This document shows positions 1 through 10,183 of a DNA stretch of 64,000 nt, one piece after another (the first letter of the stretch is position 1; each line of letters begins with the position of its first letter). Under the pieces are notes generated by a model, which saw only the letters and a list, made by a program, of their open reading frames with translations, ran no database searches and was not told the DNA's origin. Location: assembly GCA_033807775.1 (NCBI GenBank), contig CM066321.1, positions 251,522,422-251,586,421 of the forward strand, in the 5' to 3' direction. This DNA is from Saussurea involucrata. Lineage: Eukaryota > Streptophyta > Magnoliopsida > Asterales > Asteraceae. The position numbers were made by a program, and so were the translations under genes.

Positions 1-3000
1 ACCTTCAGAAGAGTCGCATATGTTGAAGGACTGGAGCACAATCTTCTTAGCATCAGTCAGCTATGTGATAAAGACTACAAGGTTTGCTTTACTAAGGAAG
101 CATGCTTTGTCACTGATAAGAAAGAGAAAATTGCTCTTAGAGGATATCGTTTGGAAAATGTTTATTTCATAAACATGGACTCAACATCCACTGAGAACAT
201 TTTTTTCTCTCTAAAGCCTTATCTGATGTCAACTGGCTATGGCATAAGAGACTCTCTCATCTCAACTTCAAGACGTTGAATACTCTCTCCTCCAAAGAAT
301 TAGTCACCGCCTTTCCTCAACATTCATACGCTAAAGAATCTCTCTGCTCAGCGTGTGAAAAAGGAAAACAAACGAAGGCTAGTTGCCTAGTTTCAAGTCC
401 AAGCAAATTTCCTCAGTGACAAACCCACTGCAGCTCCTCCACATGGATTTATTTGGCCCTGTCAATATACAATCCATCACTGGAAAGAAATACACTATGG
501 TCATAGTAGATGACTTCTCTCGCTATACCTGGGTTATGTTCCTCTGTGCAAAGAGTGACACCTCAGAAGAACTCATCTCATTTGTCAGGAAAATGGAAGT
601 CCTGAACAATATGACTGTTCGCTCAATAAGGAGTGATCATGGATCTGAATTCAAAAACAGTTCTCTTGATAACTTCTTTGAGAGCAAGGGCATTTCTCAT
701 AACTTCTCAGCATTGATAACTCCTCAGCAGAATGGCGTCGCTGAAAGAAGAAACAGGTAAATCATCGAAGCAGCTAGATCTATGCTCAGCGATTCTCATC
801 TTCAACTTAATTCTGGGCAGAAGCTGTCAACACTGCTTGTTTCTCACAGAATAGGTGGCTGATCGTCAAAGAATTCAAAAAAACGGCCTATGAACTCTTC
901 CATGGAAGAAAGTCATCTATCAGCTTTCTTCACATCTTTGGTTGTCAATGCTTCATCTTAAACAACAGAGATGCTCTTGGAAAGTTCGATCTCAAAGCTG
1001 ACGATGGAATATTTCTTGGATACTCTTTAGTGTCTAAAGCCTTCAGAGTCTTCAACAAGAGAAGACAAATTGTAGAAGAAACCATTCATGTCACCTTTGA
1101 TGAATCCCATTCAGCGAACTCCAGACCTACTGTTGATAATGAAGAACTGAATCAGTAGATGTTTTCTCATTTTGGGGAATCAGAAGCAAACCTTAACTCT
1201 GACCCTCAGGTCAACAACCCAATCGCTGATGATGTTCCTAGCAAGCAGACAAGTGAAACTGAATCCTCCTCTTGGGAATCAGTTGTTCCCATTAACACTT
1301 TGCCTCCTTCTGAACCCTCAATCTCTGAAATCCCATCCACTTATCAACAATCAATGAATGAAATCTCATCTGAACCTCAACAAATTCTACGTGGTATAAC
1401 TGAAACTACTGCTGAAGCTTCCTCTTCAGCACCTCCAGAAGTTCTATCTGAGTCAGGGATTCAAGCTCCTGCTAAGCGATAGACTTTAAATCACCCAATT
1501 GATCAAATTCTTGGTGATCCAAATGCAGGTGTTCAGACTCGACGAAGTTCAGGTAACGTTTGTTTATTTGTTAATTTTATTTCACTGATTGAGCCAAAGA
1601 AAACAGATGATGCCCTGAGAGATCCAAACTGGGCCAGCGCTATGCAAGAAGAGTTGACAAAATTTGAAAGAAATAAAGTATGGAATCTTGTTCCAAGACC
1701 ATCTAACAAAACAGTGATAGGCACTAAATGGGTTTATAGAAACAAGTTAGATGAGTTTGGAACTGTAACCCGCAACAAAGCTAGGCTAGCTGCTCAGGGA
1801 TACAGACAAGAGGAATGCATAGACTACGATGAAACTTTTGCCCCAGTGGCAAGACTCGAAGCAATTCGACTCTTTCTAGCCTATGCAGTTCACAAAGACA
1901 TCAAAGTTCATCAAATGGATGTCAAGTCAGCGTTTCTCAATGGAAAGCTGAATGAATAAGTCTACGTCGAACAACCTCCAGGATTCGCTGATCTTAAGCA
2001 TCCAGGTTATGTTTATAAACTGGATAAGGCCCTCTATGGCTTAAAGCAAGCACCTCGTGCATGGTATGACACTTTATCCTCCTTTCTTCTCACTAAAAAA
2101 TTTGAACGCGGTAAAATTGATAATACACTATTTTTCAGAAAGTTTAAAGGTCATATTATTCTTGTTCAAATATATGTCGATGATATTATATTTGGTTCTA
2201 CTAACGCATCTTTATGTGATCGTTTCGCCGAAAGAAAGAAATATGAATATAAAATAAGTATGATGGGTGAGCTGACATGCTTCCTTGGACTCCAAATCAA
2301 GCAAAGTGATAAAGGCACTTTCATTCACCAAGGTAAGTACGTTAAAGATATGCTGAAGAAATTCGATCTTACTCAAAGTTCAACTATGAAAACTCCTATG
2401 GCACCTCCGTTAACACTTAACAAGGATCCCTCTGGAAAATCTGTTAATGTCACTGCCTATAGAGGAATGATTGGCTCTCTTCTATATCTTACATCGAGTC
2501 ATCCTGATATCATGTATTCTACCTGTCTTTGTGCACGAGATCAATCTGAACCCAAAGAATCACATCTGAATGCTGTAAAGCGAATTTTCAGATATCTGAA
2601 GGGTACACCTAACCTAGGTCTTTGGTATCCCAAAGACTCAGGGTTCGATCTAACTGCCTATTCAAATAGTGATTTTGCAGGTTGCAAACTGGATAGAAAA
2701 AGCACCACAGGAGGCTGTCAGCTCCTGGGTGGAAAGTTGGTAAGTTAGACGAGCAAAAAGCAAAACTCAGTGTCCACTTCTACCGCTGAAGCTGAGTATG
2801 TAGCCGCTGTAAGTTGTTGTGCTCAGGTCTTATCGATGAGAAATCAACTATTAGACTATGACCTTCATCTATCCAAAATTCCATCTATTGCGACAGCACT
2901 AGTGCCATCGTTATAGCAAACAATTTAGTGCTACACTCAAAGACAAAACACATTGAAATCAGATATCATTTTATTAGAAATCATGTGATGAATGGAGACA

Positions 3001-3119
3001 TAGAACTTCATTTTATTCAAACTGATTTTCAGTTAGCTGCCCTTTTTTCCAAACCTCTTGATGAGACAAGATTTAACTTTCTCATCAGCGAGCATGGAAT
3101 GTTGAACTATAAAGACTAA
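1..3119 (+). pseudogene. pol: Copia pol pseudogene (end of PR, IN, RT, RNase H)
   Basis: This was a Ty1/copia polyprotein that cuts, copies and integrates the element. Integrase motifs remain: HMDLFGPV with the first catalytic Asp, SIRSDHGSEF with the second, and PQQNGVAERRNR with the Glu. RT motifs include the Asp in HQMDVKSAFLNG and YVDD near 2177; RNase H ends near LISEHGMLN. Compared with A2 there is an 8-base insertion near 385, single-base losses near 805 and 2884, and stops at 758, 1156, 1480, 1957 and 2746. Three of these (1156, 1480, 2746) are Trp TGG changed to TAG. The 5' end lies outside the window. The gene is clearly dead. Confidence 0.9.
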
Positions 3120-3276
3120 CTCTTCAGTGGTTGTGCATTGGGTCAGTGATAAAAGTCTATCTCTTTTATTCATCATCTAATCTCTGAACGAAAGTTTACT
3201 GATACCAAGGTATGTTTCTATATCCCTGATCACGGAAGTTTACTTCAATACGATGTTTTTTCAAAAATAAAATTGT

Positions 3277-3352
3277 ATCACTGATATTTATCTATCAGTG
3301 ATGTCTTTTGAAATAACATAAAATCCATCACTGATATTTCTCTGTCAGTGAT
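3277..3352 (+). other. Two stem-loops in the pol/env spacer of A1
   Basis: A 10-base perfect stem pairs 3277-3286 (ATCACTGATA) with 3293-3302 around a 6-base loop. A second, 8-base stem pairs 3327-3334 (ATCACTGA) with 3345-3352. Copy A2 has two inverted repeats at the matching place, with CGCTG where A1 has CACTG. A role in the RNA is inference. Confidence 0.55.
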
Positions 3353-3435
3353 CCTTCATTTAAACAAAATCATCCGTGAACATTTCCAAACTATCAGGGA
3401 TTCTTTTTTGAAAATAAAAAGATAGTTTTCTCATG

Positions 3436-3589
3436 TGACGTCATCAAACGGATAATCCATGGCACGACTTTTCGTCTGACACGTTCGTCCGTTTCAAATT
3501 CTTGCCCAATAAGCTTCGTGGACGTGTCACATACATGATGAGTGTTTTTCCCGCTCATCATTTCTTTTTCTCTCCTCTCACTATATAAA
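3436..3589 (+). promoter_or_regulatory. Candidate internal promoter of the env-like gene (A1)
   Basis: Ordered motifs: TGACGTCA (3436-3443), CCAAT (3506-3510), ACGTGTC (3522-3528), TTTCCCGC (3547-3554) and a TATA box TATATAAA (3582-3589). Copy A2 has the same five motifs in the same order, with spacing that differs by only 1-5 bases. In known plant promoters these words correspond to bZIP/as-1, CCAAT, G-box/ABRE-like, E2F and TATA elements. The env-like ATG lies 505 bases downstream of the TATA box. Promoter function is inferred. Confidence 0.6.
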
Positions 3590-4086
3590 CCCTTTGAGTT
3601 TATATTTGTACCTTTTACGCGCACATTACTCTCTCAAGCAAGAAATATTTTCAAAGCATTTGTGTTCTCAGATTTTATTTGAAACCTAAGACCAAGTTCT
3701 TCATCCTTTCAACACAAACAGATTCATTTCTACTTCTTTAATTCTTCTAAAAACTTGTTTTTGATCAAAGCAAACGTTTTCTTCTCATAAAAGCATCTTC
3801 TTCATGATTTTATGACCAAAACTTTGAATCCAAAGTTTTTCTTAAAGTTTAAAAATAAAATTTCAAAATTTCTTCTTCATATGTTTTTCAAGAATCCTTC
3901 CTAAAAAGGAAACTCGAAAATTGTTTTTCTACGTAGTTTTGGTCTTTGCCACACTAGAAAACATTTTTTTGGGGTCTCTTTCCTAAAAAGGAAACTGAAA
4001 AACCCTAAAAACATCTTATTATGGAAATCTTTCCTAAACTAAGAATGTTCTTCTTCCTTCATTTTTTTGGTTCTTGATTATCAGAA

Positions 4087-6550
4087 ATGGCCTCTGCTGC
4101 TTTTGCACCCAAATCTGCTACCATGAAGAAGTCAATGAAAATGACTGGTGAGCTGAACCAGATCATTTTCAGTTCCAACACCCACCTTGCCCTTTTGGAA
4201 TTTCCAAAGAAGAAACCTTGCCCTCAGCTCACTAAAGCAGTAACTTTCTTGAAAAACTCCCTAATCCACACTACCATCACCATTGCTCCTCCCGCACATC
4301 GTCACTTACTCCAACAGTTTTGGTTCACCGCTAACAAAACCACTCAAACCTACCGTACTGGAAAACAAGTCACTGTCATCGGTTTCCAAACCGAATTTGG
4401 CCAGGGCTTCATCTCAGCATCTGCCATTCGCGCCGCCCTAAACTTACCCCTCGGTCCTTTCGAACCAATGCCTGAAGACGACGATGAACTTACTGCTTTC
4501 CTTGATCTCATGAAATACGCATGGGACAAGAAGAACCGCACTGATGAAGATGACAAACGCCTGACAAAGATACTAAAGACAAAAATGCCTGCTGAGTTAA
4601 ACTTCATCTTTGCTCATGTGATCTCCTACATGACTACAAAGTTTGGCTCAACGGATCAAGCCATCCATACTCAACTTTCAATGGGGTACTCGCTCCTAAC
4701 TGGGCGAAAGATTGATTATGCCCGCATAATTTTTGACGACCTAATGGCCAAGGTCGAGAAGCCTGACAGGGATTTGAAGGCCCCTTATGTTAGATTCATC
4801 TCTGCCTTTCTCGAACTCTTCCTAAAGGAGAAGTACCCGAACCAGGGAGATTACAAGCTCCCTCAGCATGGAGTAAAAATCCTCGACTTCCAGTCGGTCG
4901 AAGGTGAGGAACGTCTTTCTACTCTTCTCACTCTTCTCTCTTCTTCTTCTACTTCGGTGGCGAATTCAGCGGTCAAACCCACTGGTGAGACCCAAGCCAC
5001 CACCACCAAATCCTCAAAGAAGAGGAAGCCATCTGAAACACCACTTGGCACCCATAAGTCCAATAAGTCTTCAAAGGAGAAGCCCATCCTTCTAAAGGTA
5101 CGGATTCAGCGATCGCCTCTTCACATGCATCGATTGAAAAAATCGTGGTACGCTCTACCACAGCTGAACCTGCTTCAACAACCACTTCCGCGCCTCAGCA
5201 CACTAAAGCTTCTATGGCATCATCACCAACGTTCTCAGTGCCTCAAAGCACTGACGAAGTGATTCTCGGCAGTGCCAGTATCGCTCCTGCAAGCACAAGT
5301 TTCTCAGCCACTGCCTCCTCTCCTACCATCTTGATCTCTACACATGCACCAGCGGGCTCTCTCGCTGATACACAATCCCTGATGCTCTCCGACCTCATGC
5401 AGCGAAACTCAACAGGACCTGAAGGTGTATCTATTCCTTCCTTGGCAAATGACATGGAATATTATGGGGAAGGTAGAGATTTTGACATTTTCTCCAACCC
5501 TTCAGGTATCTAAACCAATCCCAATTCTTCTTCTCAACCCCCTTCCTCTTTTGAGCTTTCCTTTGCTCAAAATTTCTTTTCTTTTACAGGTTCTAACTTG
5601 GGCACCATCACTACATCCCTCAAGGATGTCAGTGATAAAGTGGATTCGCTCTCCACCAACAACACCGCAGCCGTCAACACTGCTGGTGATACGCTGAAGA
5701 CCATCTCCACCTCTCTTGCCAGCAAGGCCGACTATGCTGAAGTTTCAAAGCTGCAAGAGACCCTACAGACTGACGTCGTCCACCACTCCTCCCCCGTCGC
5801 AACTCTCAGCAACGACGTGGGGTCTCTTAAAGGATATATGGGAGCGCTGAAGACTGAAATTTCTGAGCTTAGGGGCCAGGTCAGCAACGTGTTCACCAAG
5901 GTAAATACTTCCAACTCTTTACTTGGGCAAATCCTGAACCGCCTAAATGCTCCAATAGTCCCTGTCTCCTACTTCACTGTGGATGACCGAGCGAAGTTGG
6001 GAATGGTAGCGGATTTCATTATTCAGGCCACCTCTGCTATCTCTGGCCTAGAAGACAAAGTTGGTAAGTTTGAGGTTTCTAAGGCCTCAGTATCAGCTGA
6101 GCCTGGCCTCGAAGACAGGACTCCTGATACCTTTGCTACCGCTGTCGCTGCAAATGCTGCTCCTCCCTCCCTCCATGTTGATGAAGAGGGGGAGAAGAAA
6201 AATAAAGACCTTCCCCAACACACTGAGGGGGAGAAGATCAAAGACCCTTCCCTTGACGAGGGGAGGGAACCGCTAAAGATCCCTCTCAATCTGAGGGGGA
6301 GAAAGAGGAAGAAAAAGAACCCACTCCTCCCTTATCTCCTCTCCTCATTGAAACTGTTGATATTCCCTCTGAAGAAGAGGATGAAGAGAAAGAGGAAGAG
6401 AACGTGAACATTCCTGAAGCCCTGATGGCAAAGATGATGATGATGATGATGATGAATTTGACTGCTGGTTTCAGGCTGCTGCCATCAGGGTCCCTGAACC
6501 TAAGGGGGTCGTATTCACTGAATGGGGATTTTGGAAAAATCATTTGTCTC
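4087..6550 (+). pseudogene. Env-like (ORF3) pseudogene of A1
   Basis: This is the position-defined env-like gene of Sirevirus-type elements; its function is unknown. I see no signal peptide or convincing membrane segment, so a membrane-envelope role is not supported by this sequence. It starts at ATG 4087, and a CAG acceptor ends two bases upstream. The first frame runs through a conserved N-terminal domain (LEFPKKK...HRHLLQQFWF), then a frameshift near 5090-5100 moves coding into the frame open to 5505. An intron-like gap (5506-5589) is followed by a coiled-coil-like region to about 6270. Another frameshift near 6280 leads into an acidic, Glu/Asp-rich tail with a GAT repeat at about 6430-6455. 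The last third of the gene, as seen in A2, is missing. Confidence 0.75.
5506..5589 (+). other. Probable spliceosomal intron in the env-like gene (A1)
   Basis: There is a GT donor after CCTTCAG at 5505, a pyrimidine-rich stretch, and a TTTTACAG acceptor ending at 5589. The gap is 84 bases long, phase 1 inside a Gly codon, and contains an in-frame TAA at 5511. Removing it keeps the frame. A2 has the equivalent gap at 18381-18461 in the same phase. Confidence 0.7.
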
Positions 6551-8422
6551 AACCTAGAGTGCGTGGAATTATTTAATTTTTTGGTACATTAATGTGCACT
6601 GTTTGTATGATTCGAAATTGGAAGTCGTTCTAAAACCCTTTTTGGTGTCCACCATTTACAAGCACCTATTATTCTCCTAAGTTTTGAGAAAACACATTAA
6701 TGTGTGAGAGTCTTGTCAAAGAGGTTTTGCTCATATGTCATTATATGACCAAATGAGAAAATTTTGAAATTGATTTAAAGAATTACGTATGAACTATCTG
6801 ATGCATGTTATTTCATTTCAAGAAAACCACTAGTAGAGTGATACAAGTTTGCTTGCATATTCCAAATTGAGATTTCCTCTTGATGTTTTAGTCGATATCT
6901 TCGAATGATGAAAACGTATTGATTTTTGTCTTTAAACTTGTAACTGACACAAATCATTTTATGTTTTAACCCAAGTATATTTATGGATTGTTTCATCGTT
7001 TTTGCGAAAAAAACTGACGCGTGCAAACTTTGTGGGTGAACTTGTTTTCATGTCATTTTGTGACTAAAGGATGGATTTTTAGAATCGGATGTCGTTTAAA
7101 CTTCTTTTTGAAGTACATATAAATCTTTTTTTGCACACTATTTAAAGTTGGAAATTACTTTACGTGCATGCCATAAATCAATCCATGCTAGGACCATAGC
7201 GGTTCCTTTCAAAGAAGTTGTTTATTATGCTTTTTCGTTTTGTTAATAACCTAAATTACGATGAAATGGTTTTCAATACGAGTTTCATATGTGGGACGAG
7301 TGTGTCCATTTTTGCGTAACTACCGAGTAGATAGTAGTAGCTTTTATGCGTATAATTAGTTTGATATGAAAACCTTTGTGTTGAAAATTTCTATAAAAGT
7401 TTTCGATTGGCATATTTGTTAAGTACTTCACTTGAAAAACCTTGAACTCATTAGAACCATGGAAAGGTTAATTAACCCCGGTTAAAAGTAAGTGTGTGTA
7501 GAACTTCGACAACGGAAGGCTGGGTATTTTAACGCGTGTTGGTACCGTAGGCCAAGTAGTGCAGTTTGTAGAGTCGGCGTATTTTGTAACTGGAAGGTTA
7601 GACACGTGGTATTTCCTGTTAAGGTTGGTGGTAACCGTCTTGTTGGCAACCTTGTCTTAAGTCTTGGTCAATCTTCGCATAAAGGATATGTAGAACCTTA
7701 TGGACACCATATTGATAACCTTGGTTTTGTGGGAATTCTCGGCGAACGGAACTCGTGTGTGGAGTTTTTTTAGAGTTCAAAACTTGGTGGTATGACTAGG
7801 TGTCAACCTTTGGGTTCGAGGTCAAGAACCGCTAGCGTATTTGGAGTGTTGTAGTCCAATCTTAAGGGACGATCGTATCGCTTGTAGCAATTTTAAGAAG
7901 TTCAGATTGTAATAAGTGGGATTTGGTAGGACGACCTTCCTTGATTGGTGAAAGAATCTATCGATTGAATAATTTATATTTGGACGGATTTTTGGAGTTG
8001 TATAATCGATGGGTCAGTGACGACCGCAGGTTTTGGAGTCTATTAGGGTTCGTTAGAACTAAGCGACAGTCAGCAGTTGGAGCAATTGGGTTTAGAGAAA
8101 AATTTAAGAACATGTGTGTGTGGAGTGATTGGGAGTTCGAATCTGCCATTGGGGAAGTACAGAACACCTAAGGTTGGGAGACAACCGAAGTCGTCTGGTT
8201 GGGAGTTATTCCAGTAGATGGAGCGTTCACCCGGACATAAGTACAATGTACCTGAGAGGACATTGTTGGTAAGGGTTTGCTTGGGATTTGTCATAGCAGT
8301 CTGCGTGGGGGAATTTAGATTCCAGTTATAAGCTATTGGAACATGGTCGGTGTTGAGTTAGATAGCCTTTGGTTGTAAGGATCTAGATTTCGAGGATGAA
8401 ATCATTCTAAGGTTGGGAAGAT
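6551..8422. other. Unassigned AT-rich DNA, probably end of a gypsy interior
   Basis: I recognise no coding domain here on either strand; open frames such as 7492-7773 and 7923-8171 resemble nothing I know. The stretch ends in GATGAAATCATTCTAAGG and a purine run directly before TGTAACACC at 8423. That is the usual look of the 3' interior end plus polypurine tract of a chromovirus-type gypsy element. The join with A1 at about 6550 is unmarked. Confidence 0.4.
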
Positions 8423-9128
8423 TGTAACACCCCAAAAATTGGAAAACTGAATTTTGGACTTGCGGACGTCCGCATGGGCGCAAGGCCGGACGTCCGCGTC
8501 AGCACAGAAGTCCGCGGGTTGATTTATGTTGATTTGTGATTACTTTGTACATGCCAAAAATGTTATTTTCCAAGTATTTGTGTGTTTTAGTTGAAACTAC
8601 CAATTGTTGAGTTATTTGATGAGTTTAACCATTTTGAAGTGTTTAACTTTATAAATTTTGTAAAACACCCATATTTGGGATTTTTGGGATATTTTGATGT
8701 GTAGAAATCAGATATGTCCTTAAATGATTTATTGCTCAAATAGAATTTATTCAATGGTTTAATCATATTTGTGTAATTGATTTTATAAACCATTTGGGAA
8801 AATGCACATTTTAATGTCATGAGTTATTTTGGGAATTATAAGAGTATGAGTCCATTTGGGGAAAACCTTTGTTCTAACCCGTGATGAATTTTGGGTTAAT
8901 GATGATTTCATGGTATATGTTTACCTAAGCGATGCTTGTATACATTTTATATTTTGAGGACTGTCATTTATGGGTCTAATGGGTTTTGAGCATTTTGCTT
9001 GGTATTGACTTTAAGGAAGTCTTGGGGATATTTTGTACGGTTTTGATGGCTCAATGTGGAGTCTTATTTGTGGTTTGCATTTATTACAACATATTGCATT
9101 TTATTGCGTTTTATTGATATTTACATGC
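8423..9128 (+). repeat. Ty3/gypsy LTR, left part (split by A2)
   Basis: The LTR starts TGTAACACCCC and continues after the A2 insertion at 22169. Near its start it carries the perfect palindrome GCGGACGTCCGC (8462-8473) and a second GGACGTCC core at 8488-8495, CpG-rich palindromes of a kind I associate with chromovirus LTRs. The bases 9124-9128 (CATGC) are the target site duplicated by A2. Confidence 0.75.
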
Positions 9129-10103
9129 TGTTGATCCAAACCCTCAGTGATTTGATAATGACCCTATCTTAAATACTTAGTGAAAATTGTAAGTAAACAA
9201 TATGTATCAGAGTTTCACTATCGCTGATAAGTACTAAGATCTTACAGTACTGCTGATAGGAACTCTCGCACTTTTAGATTAAACATTCAGCGAACACTGT
9301 TCACCATATCGCTGAGTCTGTTCAGTCCTTATGGTGATCGCTGATAAGTTAGTTGTTTACTTATGATCCCTGAAGACAAGTTTCACGTCAACAAAGGTTC
9401 TACGCTGAAGTCGAAGATCAAGCTCAAGAACCAGCGACAAGTCTCCTAATGAACTGATGCGGATCAGCGAAGACTCAGATTTGTCCACTCAACGTGAAGT
9501 ATCAAGTACAAGACTTCAGCTATCGCTGAACTTTATCATTCGCTGAATGGTAAATGATAATCGCTGAATCAACGAAATCTGATCATGAAGTCCTCCGTAC
9601 AAAGTACTTTTGTCTTAACCTCCCTTGCACGCCACTGTACGAAATGTCAGAAAAGAACCTCCGAAAATCTAAAATCGTACAACCACTCTGATACTACACT
9701 GTTCATTCATGCGGCTACTAAGGTTGTCAACAAAGGTCAATGACATGCAACCAATCCGCTGATGACACGTGTAAAGTGTATACTGAATTGCATTAAATGC
9801 ATGCAGTATATAAAGAGATGAACTCACTTCATTTGAAGTAACTTGCTAACTCTGGACAAGTTCAAATCTCTCAAGATAGGATTTTATTAGTAATCTCCTT
9901 ATCTTTCTTAGTGCAAGAAAACCTTAGTGTTCCAACTTGTTTAGATTTAGGTTTATCCTTAATCTTGTTTCCGCAACAAGCTGTAAATTGTTAATGATTT
10001 ATCAATAAACAATTTAGAAAAGTAAAATAGTGTGTTTGTATTCAACCCCCCCCCCCCCCCCCCCCCCCTTCTACAAACTTGTTTAAGCCTTTCGGGACCA
10101 ACA
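9129..10103 (+). repeat. A2 5' LTR
   Basis: The LTR is 975 bases, TG...CA bounded. A TATA box TATATAAA lies at 9807-9814, an AATAAA near 10003, and a run of 23 C just before the end. The hexamer CGCTGA occurs eight times and its complement TCAGCG twice. Confidence 0.97.
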
Positions 10104-10105
10104 AG

Positions 10106-10117
10106 TGGTATCAGAGC
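10106..10117 (+). other. A2 primer-binding site (initiator Met tRNA)
   Basis: TGGTATCAGAGC, two bases after the LTR, is the standard copia site complementary to the 3' end of initiator tRNA-Met. Minus-strand DNA synthesis would start here. Confidence 0.95.
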
Positions 10118-10183
10118 AGATTTGTTTAATCTCATAAACAAGATCTAATCTAAGATATTTCTCTTCCTTGCTATTATCTGAAA

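Larger units (their letters stand above)
1..6550 (+). mobile_element. Truncated Sirevirus-type copia element, copy A1
   Basis: The segment is collinear with the complete element at 9129-22163, from the end of its protease through integrase, RT, RNase H, the pol-env spacer and most of the env-like gene. The left part (LTR, gag, protease start) lies outside the window. On the right, similarity to A2 fades after about 6515, soon after a GAT repeat, and no 3' LTR follows, so the element is truncated. Nonsense codons and single-base frameshifts show that it is much older than A2. The exact right edge is uncertain by about 50 bases. Confidence 0.85.

Noticed and set aside
6430..6455. GAT repeat as a satellite
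   Set aside because: It encodes the Asp run of the env-like acidic tail, also present in A2 near 19333-19363.
7492..8171. Two open frames in the unassigned region
   Set aside because: Composition and lack of any recognisable motif fit chance; they lie just before a gypsy LTR.
10106..10117. TGGTATCAGAGC sites as parts of tRNA genes
   Set aside because: Only the 3' complement of initiator tRNA-Met is present, next to LTR ends; these are primer sites.
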